Below are positions 1 to 8,516 of a stretch of 55,413 nt of DNA, piece by piece (within the stretch, counting starts at the first letter, position 1; the number at the start of each line of letters is the position of its first letter). The notes under the pieces are model-generated. The model was not told the DNA's origin. It did no database searches and saw only the letters and a list, made by a program, of their open reading frames with translations. The position numbers and the translations under genes were made by a program. The stretch comes from JAJDFU01 sp964641965 (GTDB lineage: Bacteria; Bacteroidota; Bacteroidia; Chitinophagales; Saprospiraceae): contig CAZXLD010000033.1 of the NCBI GenBank assembly GCA_964641965.1, forward strand, positions 1-55,413, given 5' to 3'.

Positions 1-20
1 ATTTCCCAGTCTCCAGCCCG

Positions 21-74
21 ACCGGTAAACCCCTTATGAGTTGACCGGTGTTTTCTAAGCCGTTCCGCTAACGG
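21..74. repeat. Two short inverted repeats at the window edge
   Basis: ACCGGTAAAC (21-30) can pair with GTTGACCGGT (40-49) with one mismatch around a 9-base loop, and CCGTT (60-64) pairs with AACGG (70-74). On the minus strand the first loop reads CTCATAA, which resembles a CAU anticodon loop, and the second hairpin sits where a D-arm would be. No T-loop consensus (TTCRA) or closing acceptor stem follows, so I do not call a tRNA. Could be a decayed tRNA or a transcription-end structure of a gene outside the window. Confidence 0.35.
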
Positions 75-149
75 AGCAACGCAATGACCTAGGTAATACC
101 GATCTAATTTCGAAGAGTAAAGGGTATAGAAATAGTATTTCATGGCAAA

Positions 150-180
150 TAAAAAAGCCCGATCTACTTCAGACCAGGCT
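150..180 (-). terminator. Rho-independent terminator of tRNA-Val
   Basis: On the minus strand, directly after the tRNA, a 10-pair stem (171-180 with 156-165, two G-U pairs, loop of five bases) is followed by a run of six U. It lies 7 bases after the tRNA discriminator base, so the tRNA is probably a single-gene transcript. Confidence 0.85.
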
Positions 181-186
181 TACCGG

Positions 187-261
187 TGGGCGATGATGGA
201 TTCGAACCAACGACCCCCTGCTTGTAAGGCAGGTGCTCTAAACCAACTGAGCTAATCGCCC
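187..261 (-). tRNA. tRNA-Val (anticodon UAC)
   Basis: The minus strand gives a complete cloverleaf: acceptor GGGCGAT pairing with ATCGCCC, a D-arm with AGCTCAGTTGGTTTAGAGC, anticodon loop CTTACAA (anticodon TAC), and a T-arm with GGTTCGAATCC. The discriminator base is A (187). The 3' CCA is not encoded (the next bases read CCG), so CCA is presumably added enzymatically. A consensus promoter and a terminator flank it. Confidence 0.95.
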
Positions 262-286
262 AAAAACCCCTTCTTCAAAGGGAATG

Positions 287-317
287 CAAATATAGAAAGT
301 CCTTTCTGTTCAGGCAA
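287..317 (-). promoter_or_regulatory. Bacteroidota promoter for tRNA-Val
   Basis: On the minus strand TTG (315-317) is followed after exactly 20 bases by TATATTTG (287-294), matching the phylum consensus TTG-N19..21-TAnnTTTG for its unusual primary sigma factor. The predicted start is around 280, about 20 bases before the mature tRNA. Confidence 0.8.
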
Positions 318-394
318 GTGTACAGGCTGGTTTTTAATCCTTACCAAAGCTTTGGAAAAAGAAAGGAACCTTTACACTCGTTTTTCATATATAC

Positions 395-402
395 TACCTT
401 TG
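395..402 (+). promoter_or_regulatory. -7 promoter element before the AsmA-like gene
   Basis: TACCTTTG matches TAnnTTTG and lies 30 bases before the start codon at 433. The -33 position carries only TTT/TTA rather than TTG, so the match is partial. Confidence 0.6.
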
Positions 403-432
403 TAATTCTTCACCATTGCTGGCCCATTTATT

Positions 433-3024
433 ATGAAAAAAATCATCACCCGCATAAGCCTGGCCTTGCTTGCCTTAGTGCTGTTGCTGCTCGGAGCAAC
501 CTTATTTATTTCACTTCGCTACAAAAAACAGATCGGGGAACAACTGCTGTCCGCCGTGAATAATAGCCTAACTACAGAAGCCAGGGTGCAAGACTTCGAC
601 CTCAGTTTGTTTCAACGTTTTCCCAGTATTTCTGCCAGCTTAATCGGTCTTGAGGTCCAGGATACCCGAGGAGAAAGACTTTGTTATGCCGGTGCGCTTT
701 CGGCTACCATGAGTCCCTTTGCCCTATTTCGAAACACCTTGAAAATCAAATCTATTACCCTAAAGGATGCACGTATCAACGTGCTCATTGATCGCCAGGG
801 AAATGGAAACTTCGACATTTTTAAATCAACAGAAGAGGACCGTAAATCCGGATCTATGCGGATATCTCTCGCCAAGGCGGCACTGGAGGATATTGAGGTT
901 TTTTACCAGGACCAATTAAACGACCTTCGGCTGGAAATGCTTATTGCGGATGCCGCTTTGAGCGGTAATTTCTCGCCTGACCAGACCACCCTGCAAGCAC
1001 GGGCCCAATTTGAAAGTCGATTTTTGGAGCGGGGGGAAGATCGCTTTCTGGTAGATGTACCGCTCGCTTATAATGGGAAGGTAGCAGTCAATTCTACCGA
1101 GGGGGATATTCAGCTAAATGGCCTGGAATTGCAAGTTGGCCCCAATACGTTTTTGGTGGACGGTTCTATTTTAAAGGCTTCAGCAGGTGCCGAATACGAT
1201 CTGGAACTAACTTCCAAAAATGGCAGCCTCGCCCCTATTATCGAAGTGCTCCCAAATAGCGTCAAGGATATCCTTCAAGATGTGGATAGCCGTGGGGATT
1301 TTGATCTAAGAGCTACCGTCACAGGTAAAACCGCTGATAACGAATTGCCTTCCATTCAGGCAGCTTTCTCTCTGGAGGAAGGACGTATATCCAGCCCGCA
1401 GTTTAAAGATGACCTTAAAGACGTTAGCTTATTAGCCTCTTTTTCTAACGGAAAAGACCGGGCCGCCAGAACTTCCGTTTTTCAGATCCGCAAGCTAAAA
1501 GGTTACTTTAATAATGAACTCATCCAATCCCGATTAAAGATTACCAACCTTGAAAATCCCTACATACAAGCTTTTTTAGATGGGGTTATCCCGATGAGAT
1601 CCATTTACCCCTCTTTTGGAAGCCCTAATATTACTGGTGGCAGCGGCGAAATTGAAGTCAAAGAAGTCCAGCTGGCAGGAAGCTTTAAGGATATGATCAA
1701 AACTTCAAGGATTCATCGGGTAAAAGCAAATGGCCGCATCGAATTTGACGACGCTATGCTGGAAATAAACGATAATCGGTTGACCATAGACAGGGGGCAG
1801 CTGGTGGTAGATGACAATGATCTATTGCTAAAGGACATCAAGTTTGAGGGTCCGGATACAGAACTTGAATTCAAGGGGTTTATACAAAATCTGCTGCCGG
1901 TCCTGTTTGCAGATTCCCTGAATTCAGAACTGGCAGAATTGACTTTCCAAGCAGAATTGGCCGGGGAGTCGTTGGCTATTGATAAGCTTTTGTCATCTCT
2001 GGATCTAGGCATTGATGAGGAGGTACGGGAAGATCTGTCAAAAGAAGAGGAAGCCGTTGTAAAAGCCAGGCAAGTTCAAACCAGAGAACGAGTCACCAGC
2101 CTGTTGAACGGGCTATTTGACGCGAACATCAAGTCTTTTACCTACGGAAAAATAAAAGGGGAAGACTTTCAAGGGAAACTACGGTTTAATAACAATCGGG
2201 TATCCATTGAAGGAACGACAAAAGCAATGCAGGGGTCCTTTGAACTCGACGGATCTTTTTACTTCGAGCGCTATCCTCGCCTTGTCGCAGAGTTGGAAGG
2301 GGAACAAATTGATGTAGGCGAATTTTTCAGGCAATGCGAAAATTTTGGCCAGGATATTCTTACTGGAAAGCAGTTGAACGGCACCCTTAACACCAAAATT
2401 GCCATAGAAAGTTTTTTTGATGAGTTAGGCAACTTTGAGCAAGATAAACTGCAAGTGCTGGCTGCAATAGGTATTCAGGATGGTGAGCTTCGGCAATTCC
2501 AGCCACTCCAACAACTTGCAAAAGTGGTCAAACAAAAAGACCTGGACCAAATCCGGTTTTCAGACCTTGAAAATTTCATGGAAATTCGAAAAAACCGGAT
2601 CTATATTCCGGTCATGTTCATTCAAAGTAACGCCATCAACCTTACTATGAATGGGGTACATGGTTTCGACAACTCTTTTACCTACAACATTAAAGCTAAC
2701 GTGCTGCAGGCCTTGGGTCAGAAAATTCGTCGACATGACGGAAAATTAAAACCGATTAAAGCACGGAAAAATGGTTTTGTCAATCTTTACTTCCACATTC
2801 AAGGTCAGGATGATGCCTTTGAAATGGAATCGGCCCGCCGTAAAGTACTGGAAGATTTTGAGCGCAGTAGCAGGCAACGCCGAAGTATACGTCTGGCTTT
2901 AGAAGACCGCTTTGGCTACGTAAAAATGGTGGACGAACCCATTGAATGGCGAGATATTCCGGAATACCAGGAGGACCCCACCGATCAGGGAGAAGAATTT
3001 ATTGAATGGGAAGGGGATAACTAG
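433..3024 (+). CDS. AsmA-like envelope protein
   Basis: An 863-residue protein with one N-terminal membrane segment (about residues 7-27, rich in Leu and Ala) followed by a long, beta-rich periplasmic part of repeated strands such as the FDL/ELEG type. The start of the mature part (SLRYKKQIGEQLLSAVNN followed by the LSLFQRFPSISASL region) is the pattern of AsmA/TamB-like proteins, which are thought to carry lipids between the two membranes of Gram-negative cells. The C-terminal region near residues 640-760 resembles the AsmA C-terminal domain. Length fits the large Bacteroidota members. It stands alone, with its own promoter. The lipid-transport role is family knowledge, not visible here. Confidence 0.85.
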   Translation: MKKIITRISLALLALVLLLLGATLFISLRYKKQIGEQLLSAVNNSLTTEARVQDFDLSLFQRFPSISASLIGLEVQDTRGERLCYAGALSATMSPFALFRNTLKIKSITLKDARINVLIDRQGNGNFDIFKSTEEDRKSGSMRISLAKAALEDIEVFYQDQLNDLRLEMLIADAALSGNFSPDQTTLQARAQFESRFLERGEDRFLVDVPLAYNGKVAVNSTEGDIQLNGLELQVGPNTFLVDGSILKASAGAEYDLELTSKNGSLAPIIEVLPNSVKDILQDVDSRGDFDLRATVTGKTADNELPSIQAAFSLEEGRISSPQFKDDLKDVSLLASFSNGKDRAARTSVFQIRKLKGYFNNELIQSRLKITNLENPYIQAFLDGVIPMRSIYPSFGSPNITGGSGEIEVKEVQLAGSFKDMIKTSRIHRVKANGRIEFDDAMLEINDNRLTIDRGQLVVDDNDLLLKDIKFEGPDTELEFKGFIQNLLPVLFADSLNSELAELTFQAELAGESLAIDKLLSSLDLGIDEEVREDLSKEEEAVVKARQVQTRERVTSLLNGLFDANIKSFTYGKIKGEDFQGKLRFNNNRVSIEGTTKAMQGSFELDGSFYFERYPRLVAELEGEQIDVGEFFRQCENFGQDILTGKQLNGTLNTKIAIESFFDELGNFEQDKLQVLAAIGIQDGELRQFQPLQQLAKVVKQKDLDQIRFSDLENFMEIRKNRIYIPVMFIQSNAINLTMNGVHGFDNSFTYNIKANVLQALGQKIRRHDGKLKPIKARKNGFVNLYFHIQGQDDAFEMESARRKVLEDFERSSRQRRSIRLALEDRFGYVKMVDEPIEWRDIPEYQEDPTDQGEEFIEWEGDN

Positions 3025-3043
3025 AAAAAGCCTTTATTAACAA

Positions 3044-4183
3044 CTATTTACCTGAGTAAGAGATCCTGTAAATAGCATCCCCATGGTCATCACTGACCAA
3101 CATAGATCCATCCGGAAGGTGCTCCAGATCTACCGGCCGACCCCAAACCTGTTGGGTGTCTTCATCCAACCATCCGGAAGCAAAAGGCTCATAGCTTGTA
3201 GCCTGGTTACCTTCCAAATTTACTTGCATGATGCGATAGCCGATTTTGGTACTCCGATTCCAAGAACCATGCTCGGCAATTAGAATTTGATGCTGGTAGG
3301 CTTTTGGAAACTGGTTGCCCTGATAAAACTCCAATCCCAGTGGAGCCACGTGAGGGCCTAACTTTTGCACTGGTGGGGTGAACTCCGCACAGGCCCGGTT
3401 CTCTCCGAATTCAGGATCTGGCATATCACCCTGATGACAATATGGATACCCAAAGTGCATATTCGCCTGGGTAGCACGATTGAGCTCGCAGGCAGGTTCA
3501 TCATCGCCCAGCCAATCGCGTCCATTATCGGTAAACCAAAGATCCCCCGTTTCGGGGTGCCAGGTAAAACCAACCGTATTCCGAATACCTTGGTGCAATA
3601 CCTCCATATTCGACCCATCCGGATCCAATCGGGTTATACTGTTGAACACAGGGTCTTTAGATTCACAAATGTTGCAAGGGGCGCCAACGGGTACGTATAG
3701 TTTCCCATCTGGACCAAAGGCGATATATTTCCACCCGTGATGTGATTCAGTAGGGTACTGATCGAAAACAACCTCCGGAGGGGGAGGAGATTCCAAATTA
3801 GATTCAATATCCGAAAATCGAAGAATCCGGTTTACCTCAGCTACATACAGATTTCCATCCCGAAAAGCGACCCCATTAGGCATGTTTAGATCTGTTGCCA
3901 GAACAAACTTTTGGTCCGCTTTAAAATCTCCATCTACGTCTCGCAAGGCATATACTTTGCCTTCTCTGCGTGTCCCGACAAACAGAGTTCCATACGGACT
4001 CAAGCACATGGAGCGAGCATTCTTGACCTCCTTTGCCCAAAATGAAATTTGAAATCCTTCCGGCAACTCGATCCGATCCAAATTCAACTCAGCACCAGGT
4101 GGCAATTCATCCGGGGGATTGATATTGCTGCAACTTGTGCAAATCCAGAGAAAAGTAAGGAGAAATAAGGTCAGAATTTTCAT
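3044..4183 (-). CDS. Sorbosone/glucose dehydrogenase-like lipoprotein
   Basis: I start the protein at the ATG at 4183 (379 residues), because it begins directly with a signal peptide and lipobox ending CTSC; an upstream start would add ten residues before the signal. The mature part shows the six-bladed propeller features of the PQQ-dependent glucose/sorbosone dehydrogenase family: LPEGFQISFWAKEVKNAR, LPDGSMLVSDDHGDAIYRIS, and the GxLWFTDNGRD blade. Cysteine pairs (CNICES, ENRACAEF) may form disulphides. Probably a periplasmic or outer-membrane-anchored enzyme acting on aldoses or related sugars, but the substrate cannot be told. Convergent with the AsmA-like gene, 19 bases apart. Confidence 0.8.
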   Translation of the reverse strand: MKILTLFLLTFLWICTSCSNINPPDELPPGAELNLDRIELPEGFQISFWAKEVKNARSMCLSPYGTLFVGTRREGKVYALRDVDGDFKADQKFVLATDLNMPNGVAFRDGNLYVAEVNRILRFSDIESNLESPPPPEVVFDQYPTESHHGWKYIAFGPDGKLYVPVGAPCNICESKDPVFNSITRLDPDGSNMEVLHQGIRNTVGFTWHPETGDLWFTDNGRDWLGDDEPACELNRATQANMHFGYPYCHQGDMPDPEFGENRACAEFTPPVQKLGPHVAPLGLEFYQGNQFPKAYQHQILIAEHGSWNRSTKIGYRIMQVNLEGNQATSYEPFASGWLDEDTQQVWGRPVDLEHLPDGSMLVSDDHGDAIYRISYSGK

Positions 4184-4290
4184 GAATTTAATGGAATAAG
4201 GACCCCTGATCAATACATACTATAATAAAATTAGTATCCAGATGGATGAAAACCAAGTCCTGAATTCAGTTGCCAGGACTTCCGTTTCCA

Positions 4291-5640
4291 TCAAATGTTG
4301 CGATTGGGATCGAACTGTTCGAGGTAATCCGCAATACGGCGCAAAAATGACCCTCCTAATGCCCCATCAACCACTCGATGATCATAGCTCAAAGACAAGA
4401 ACATTAGGTGGCGGACAGCAATCAAATCGCCATACTCTGTCTCGACCACAGCAGGCTTTTTTCGAATAGCCCCGGTAGCCAGAATGGCCACTTGGGGTTG
4501 ATTGATAATAGGTGTGCCCATTACATTTCCAAAAGTCCCCACATTGGTTATGGTAAAGGTACCGTCCTGGATTTCCTCTGGTTTTAACTTATTGTTTCTG
4601 GCTCTGGCAGCCAAGTCATTAACTTGGTGAGCCAATCCAACCAGATTGAGCTGTTGGGCTTGTTTAATGACCGGAACGATCAAATTTCCACTGGGTAAAG
4701 CCGTAGCCATGCCCACATTCAATCCTTTGTGTCGAATAATCTGGTTGCCCTTCACCGAAACATTGACCATGGGATAGTCCAGCAAGGCCTTCACAGTAGC
4801 TTCGACAAAAATGGGCGTAAAGGTAATCTTAGTCCCATGCTTGGCAGCAAAATCCTTTTTTACCCGGTTGCGCCAATTAACGATATCAGTTACATCTGCC
4901 TCTACAAAGGAAGTTACGTGCGGGGACGTTTGTTTGGACATGACCATATGGTCGGCAATCAGCCGCCGCATCCGGTCCATTTCAATGATCTCTACATTTT
5001 CCGAAGGGGTTGCCAACGATGGAACAGGAGGTGGAGCACTGGAACGAGTAGTTGGTTGAGGAGGAGCTATTTGTTCTTTGGGTGAAGCCTTACGTTGCTC
5101 CACATAGGCCAGAATATCTCTTTTAGTAACCCTACCATCTTTACCGGTCCCTGCAAGTTGATCAAGCTCTTCCTGGCTGATTTGCTCGGTTTTCGCGATG
5201 GTTCGCACTAATGGAGAATAGAAACGATCACCACTATGCCTGCTCACTGAAGTGGCTGTTGCAGCTTCCATTACCATGGGCTGTGGCTGTGGAACGGTTG
5301 AGGAAGAAGAGGCAGTGCCGTTACTTTCGGAAGAGGAACCATTGGAGGATGGCGTGGAAGCACCTACGGCAGGTGAGTCTTTAGGCTCTACGGATGCTCC
5401 TTCCGTAGCGATCACGGCGATAACTTTTCCAATTTCCACGGTCTCTCCTTCGGGAAACAGGATCTCTGCTATAGTTCCATTAACCGGAGAAGGGACTTCC
5501 GAATCTACCTTGTCGGTAGCAATTTCCAGTATGGTTTCATCCTCTTCTACGGAGTCTCCAACTTGTTTGACCCAGGAAAGAATCTGGGCTTCCATAATAC
5601 TTTCGCCCATCTTGGGCATGATCAGTTCCACTTTAGCCAT
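4291..5640 (-). CDS. 2-oxoacid dehydrogenase E2 (acyltransferase)
   Basis: The 449-residue protein has the standard E2 layout: an N-terminal lipoyl domain (1-80) with the lipoylated Lys44 in ATDKVDSEVP, a Pro/Ser-rich linker, a peripheral E3-binding domain (about 140-180, PLVRTIAKTEQIS and GRVTKRDILAYV), a second linker, and a C-terminal acyltransferase domain ending in the catalytic motif SYDHRVVDGALGG. It moves acyl groups from E1-bound intermediates to CoA. The lipoyl motif (MPKMGES) and EIIEMDRMRRLIADHM are those of branched-chain or pyruvate complexes in Bacteroidota; I cannot decide between them. No E1 or E3 gene lies nearby. A consensus promoter lies just upstream. Confidence 0.92.
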   Translation of the reverse strand: MAKVELIMPKMGESIMEAQILSWVKQVGDSVEEDETILEIATDKVDSEVPSPVNGTIAEILFPEGETVEIGKVIAVIATEGASVEPKDSPAVGASTPSSNGSSSESNGTASSSSTVPQPQPMVMEAATATSVSRHSGDRFYSPLVRTIAKTEQISQEELDQLAGTGKDGRVTKRDILAYVEQRKASPKEQIAPPQPTTRSSAPPPVPSLATPSENVEIIEMDRMRRLIADHMVMSKQTSPHVTSFVEADVTDIVNWRNRVKKDFAAKHGTKITFTPIFVEATVKALLDYPMVNVSVKGNQIIRHKGLNVGMATALPSGNLIVPVIKQAQQLNLVGLAHQVNDLAARARNNKLKPEEIQDGTFTITNVGTFGNVMGTPIINQPQVAILATGAIRKKPAVVETEYGDLIAVRHLMFLSLSYDHRVVDGALGGSFLRRIADYLEQFDPNRNI

Positions 5641-5691
5641 AATGTTGGCGCAATTGCGATTTGGTTAGGACAGCAAACACAAAATTTGCTG

Positions 5692-5722
5692 CAAAAGTAG
5701 CGGAAATCCAATGCCTTTACAA
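5692..5722 (-). promoter_or_regulatory. Bacteroidota promoter for the E2 gene
   Basis: On the minus strand TTG (5720-5722), then exactly 20 bases, then TACTTTTG (5692-5699). The -33 element overlaps the last codons of cinA, so the E2 gene can be transcribed independently of cinA although both run in the same direction. Confidence 0.75.
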
Positions 5723-7000
5723 TTCTTCTCCGGACAGAACTACTGGATTTCCTTCCACGTAATGTGTCAAAATGAACTGGCGCAACCGGTTCAAAGCATG
5801 TACGGTGCTGTATTGAATATTTTTAAGGCGGTCTTTTCCTGCACGAAGCAAATAGGTTTCTGTATGTTTCCCATTCGATACGCCAATCCAGACGGTACCC
5901 ACCGGCTTTTCTGCACTTCCTCCATCTGGACCGGCAATTCCTGAAATGGAAACAGCAATGTCACATCCCAAAACTCGGATGGCCCCTTCGGCCATTTCCC
6001 GTACAGTTTCTTTGCTCACAGCACCAAAAGCTTCCAGTGTTTCGGGTTTCACACCTAGCAATTGCCGCTTCAAAGCATTGGAGTAACTGATGATACCTCC
6101 TTCAAAATACCGGGAAGACCCAGAAACGGAAGTAATCCTATGACCAATATAACCGCCCGTACAGCTTTCAGCAGTTCCCAAGCGGAGATTCTGCCGCATT
6201 AACAAGCTGCCAATAGTTCCTTCCAGGGTCTCAGTTTCCCTGCCGAACACCAATTTGGGTATCACCTTTTCAAGTTCGTCTGCTTTTTGGTCCAACACTT
6301 GATTCAACTCTTCCTGGGCGGTGTGTCGGCCTGTGAGCCTTATTCGAACCTGGCCAAGGTTTGGAAGGTAGGCCAGTTTGATATAAGGCGGCAATGATTC
6401 TTCGAATTCCTCCAGGCGTCTGGCAATTCGGGACTCTCCTTCTCCAACCGTCAGAATGGTTCTATGTGCTATGGGCTCTCCCGGAAACTTTGCCTTAAGC
6501 TTTGGCACCACCTCATGCTCCATCAGGTATTCCATCTCATAGGGTACACCTGGCATGGAGACAAAAACCGTCTCATTTTGCTCAAACCACATACCGGGTG
6601 CAGTGCCCATTTTATTGTGGAGGAGTTCGGCCCTGGAAGGCATAAAGCATTGCTCTCGGTGAGCGGGAGTCATGCTTCTGCCCCAACGTTCAAATAGCTT
6701 AGTAATACGCTCAAACGTAGGCTCATCAAAATGCATGTGGTCCTGAAAGAAGGTGCACAACACCTTCTTGGTCACATCGTCTTTGGTGGGCCCTAGTCCT
6801 CCGGTCAAAAGAACGACATCAGCTTGTGCTTCTGCTCGATTTAAGGCTGCCAGAATAGGCCCTTCTTCGTCTCCAACGGTAAGCGATTCTACAATTCGAG
6901 CTCCGTGCAAATTAAGCAACCGGCCCATCCAGGCTGAGTTCGTATCGACAGTTTGCCCGATGAGTAATTCGTCTCCGATAGTAATTAAATATACTTTCAT
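5717..7000 (-). CDS. cinA: CinA family nicotinamide-nucleotide amidohydrolase
   Basis: I start at the ATG at 7000 (427 residues), giving the family start MKVYLITIGDELL; an earlier in-frame start adds four residues. The N-terminal MoaB/MogA-like domain (about 1-170) carries TGGLGPTKDDVTKKV. The C-terminal PncC domain (about 260-420) carries TAESCTGGYIGHRITSVSGS, YFEGGIISYSN and VSISGIAGPDGG. The C-terminal domain of this family deamidates nicotinamide mononucleotide, recycling NAD breakdown products; the N-terminal domain has ADP-ribose pyrophosphatase activity in characterised members. The gene follows birA in the same direction with a 95-base gap. Confidence 0.93.
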   Translation of the reverse strand: MKVYLITIGDELLIGQTVDTNSAWMGRLLNLHGARIVESLTVGDEEGPILAALNRAEAQADVVLLTGGLGPTKDDVTKKVLCTFFQDHMHFDEPTFERITKLFERWGRSMTPAHREQCFMPSRAELLHNKMGTAPGMWFEQNETVFVSMPGVPYEMEYLMEHEVVPKLKAKFPGEPIAHRTILTVGEGESRIARRLEEFEESLPPYIKLAYLPNLGQVRIRLTGRHTAQEELNQVLDQKADELEKVIPKLVFGRETETLEGTIGSLLMRQNLRLGTAESCTGGYIGHRITSVSGSSRYFEGGIISYSNALKRQLLGVKPETLEAFGAVSKETVREMAEGAIRVLGCDIAVSISGIAGPDGGSAEKPVGTVWIGVSNGKHTETYLLRAGKDRLKNIQYSTVHALNRLRQFILTHYVEGNPVVLSGEEL

Positions 7001-7095
7001 AATCTTGTACAAACTGAAACGATTTCCCTGGGGTTTGGTTACCGAAATATTCTTTTTTTAAAAGAATTGCAGGCCGACTAAGAGACTAGCCGCTG

Positions 7096-7860
7096 TCAAA
7101 TCCATTCAAGCTGCTTTGGTTGTACCTGTATTTCAGCGCCTTCTCGGGATTTCAATCTCAATAAACCTTCCGGTGACACGCCTTCGACTCTTCCTTCCCA
7201 CCTTCGACCGCTTGTGTCTTTAAACCAGCAAAACCGGCCGCGCTTAAACAAGAGTTCGCCATAGGCTTCTTTCAGGCCTTCAAACCGATTGTTCAACAAG
7301 GCCAGATAGCGTTGTTCTAAACACTGGCACAAAGTATCCCGGATCTCATCCAGGTCAAAACGCTTGCCTTCTTCCATTCCCAAACTAGTAGCTTTCGGGA
7401 GGTGTGGTGGGAAGGACAATTGATTTACATTCAAACCAATCCCAATAACACTGGATTGTATGCGGTGATTACCAATTGAATTTTGAATCAGAATACCGCA
7501 AACTTTTTTTTCTTCCAGATAAATATCATTCGGCCACTTGATGTGTACGGCTCGGTCAGTATAGTGTCGAAGAAGATCTACGACTGATATAGAAATAGCC
7601 TGATTTAATAAAAATTGATTGTGTGGTGGAACTTTTCCGGGATAGAGTATCGTAGTAAAGGCTATGTTGACATTTGGAGCTACTTCCCATGTTGTGCCAA
7701 ATTGTCCCCTGCCGTGGGTTTGATTGTATGTCGAAATGACAGTTCCTTCGGCTGGCTTACTTCTTGCAAGTAATTCAATAGCGTAATCGTTAGTAGATGG
7801 AAGGGAAGAAAAATGGAAAAGTTTGCCTCCAACAAAAAGAGTGTTTCGATTTTTTGTCAA
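7096..7860 (-). CDS. birA: Biotin--[acetyl-CoA-carboxylase] ligase
   Basis: A 254-residue ligase without an N-terminal helix-turn-helix, so an enzyme only (group I), not the bifunctional repressor. It shows SLPSTNDYAIELL, the biotinyl-AMP loop GRGQFGTTWE, KWPNDIYLEEKKVCGIL and IGIGLNVN. It attaches biotin to carboxylase carrier proteins. The only start in a sensible place is TTG at 7860; no ATG is available near the conserved N-terminus. Divergent from rsfS. Confidence 0.92.
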   Translation of the reverse strand: MTKNRNTLFVGGKLFHFSSLPSTNDYAIELLARSKPAEGTVISTYNQTHGRGQFGTTWEVAPNVNIAFTTILYPGKVPPHNQFLLNQAISISVVDLLRHYTDRAVHIKWPNDIYLEEKKVCGILIQNSIGNHRIQSSVIGIGLNVNQLSFPPHLPKATSLGMEEGKRFDLDEIRDTLCQCLEQRYLALLNNRFEGLKEAYGELLFKRGRFCWFKDTSGRRWEGRVEGVSPEGLLRLKSREGAEIQVQPKQLEWI

Positions 7861-8021
7861 AACCCTATATTTTTAGAACGAACACCGATTTGGATTGAAC
7901 ATTCCATTCTTGCCCTTTTGTTTACTGCTGGCATTTAGACGAAATGTTCAATTTTTTATTAAACAGAAAAACAGAGATACAGGAAAGCATTTCCAAATTA
8001 CAAATTTAACCAATCCACAAT

Positions 8022-8411
8022 TTGAATTCATCTGTCCAGATCTCCACTCCACGGCCTCAGACGCCAGAAGAAATTAACGAGCTCATTGTCGACAGCATTC
8101 AGGACATTAAAGGCAAGAACATTGTCAAGCTCGATCTCAGACACCTCGAAGACGCATCTACCGACTTCTTTATCATCTGCGAGGGGGATTCCAACACACA
8201 GGTCAAAGCGATCTCCGACAACATTGTCAAGCGGGTTAATCATGAAGGCAGTTTAAAGCCTTCTCGAACGGAAGGTGAACGAAATGCTCAATGGATTTGC
8301 ATTGATTATTTCAACACAGTGGTGCATGTTTTTTACAAGGAGAAAAGATCCTTCTATAATCTTGAGGATATGTGGGGCGATGCTTTCGTAACTGAATATC
8401 AAGATTTGTAG
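8022..8411 (+). CDS. rsfS: Ribosome silencing factor RsfS
   Basis: A 129-residue protein of the RsfS/Iojap family, which binds ribosomal protein L14 and blocks subunit joining under nutrient stress. Seen: IVKLDLRHLEDASTDFFIIC, SNTQVKAISDNIVKR, the WICIDYFNTVVHVF strand, and YNLEDMWGDA near the end. A stop at 8007 lies in frame just upstream and there is no in-frame ATG before the conserved domain, so TTG at 8022 is the likely start. Followed 105 bases later by ftsH, a common neighbour in this phylum, possibly co-transcribed. Confidence 0.93.
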   Translation: MNSSVQISTPRPQTPEEINELIVDSIQDIKGKNIVKLDLRHLEDASTDFFIICEGDSNTQVKAISDNIVKRVNHEGSLKPSRTEGERNAQWICIDYFNTVVHVFYKEKRSFYNLEDMWGDAFVTEYQDL

Positions 8412-8516
8412 GGTCAAGCGGCAATTTTGTCGATATCTGGCAACGATTTAATAAAGAGGGCGTTTTTATCAAAAATGCTACGCTAGGTAGTATTCACTCG
8501 GAAAATGCGGTAAGTA

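Noticed and set aside
1..80. Complete second tRNA gene
   Set aside because: No T-loop consensus and no acceptor stem.
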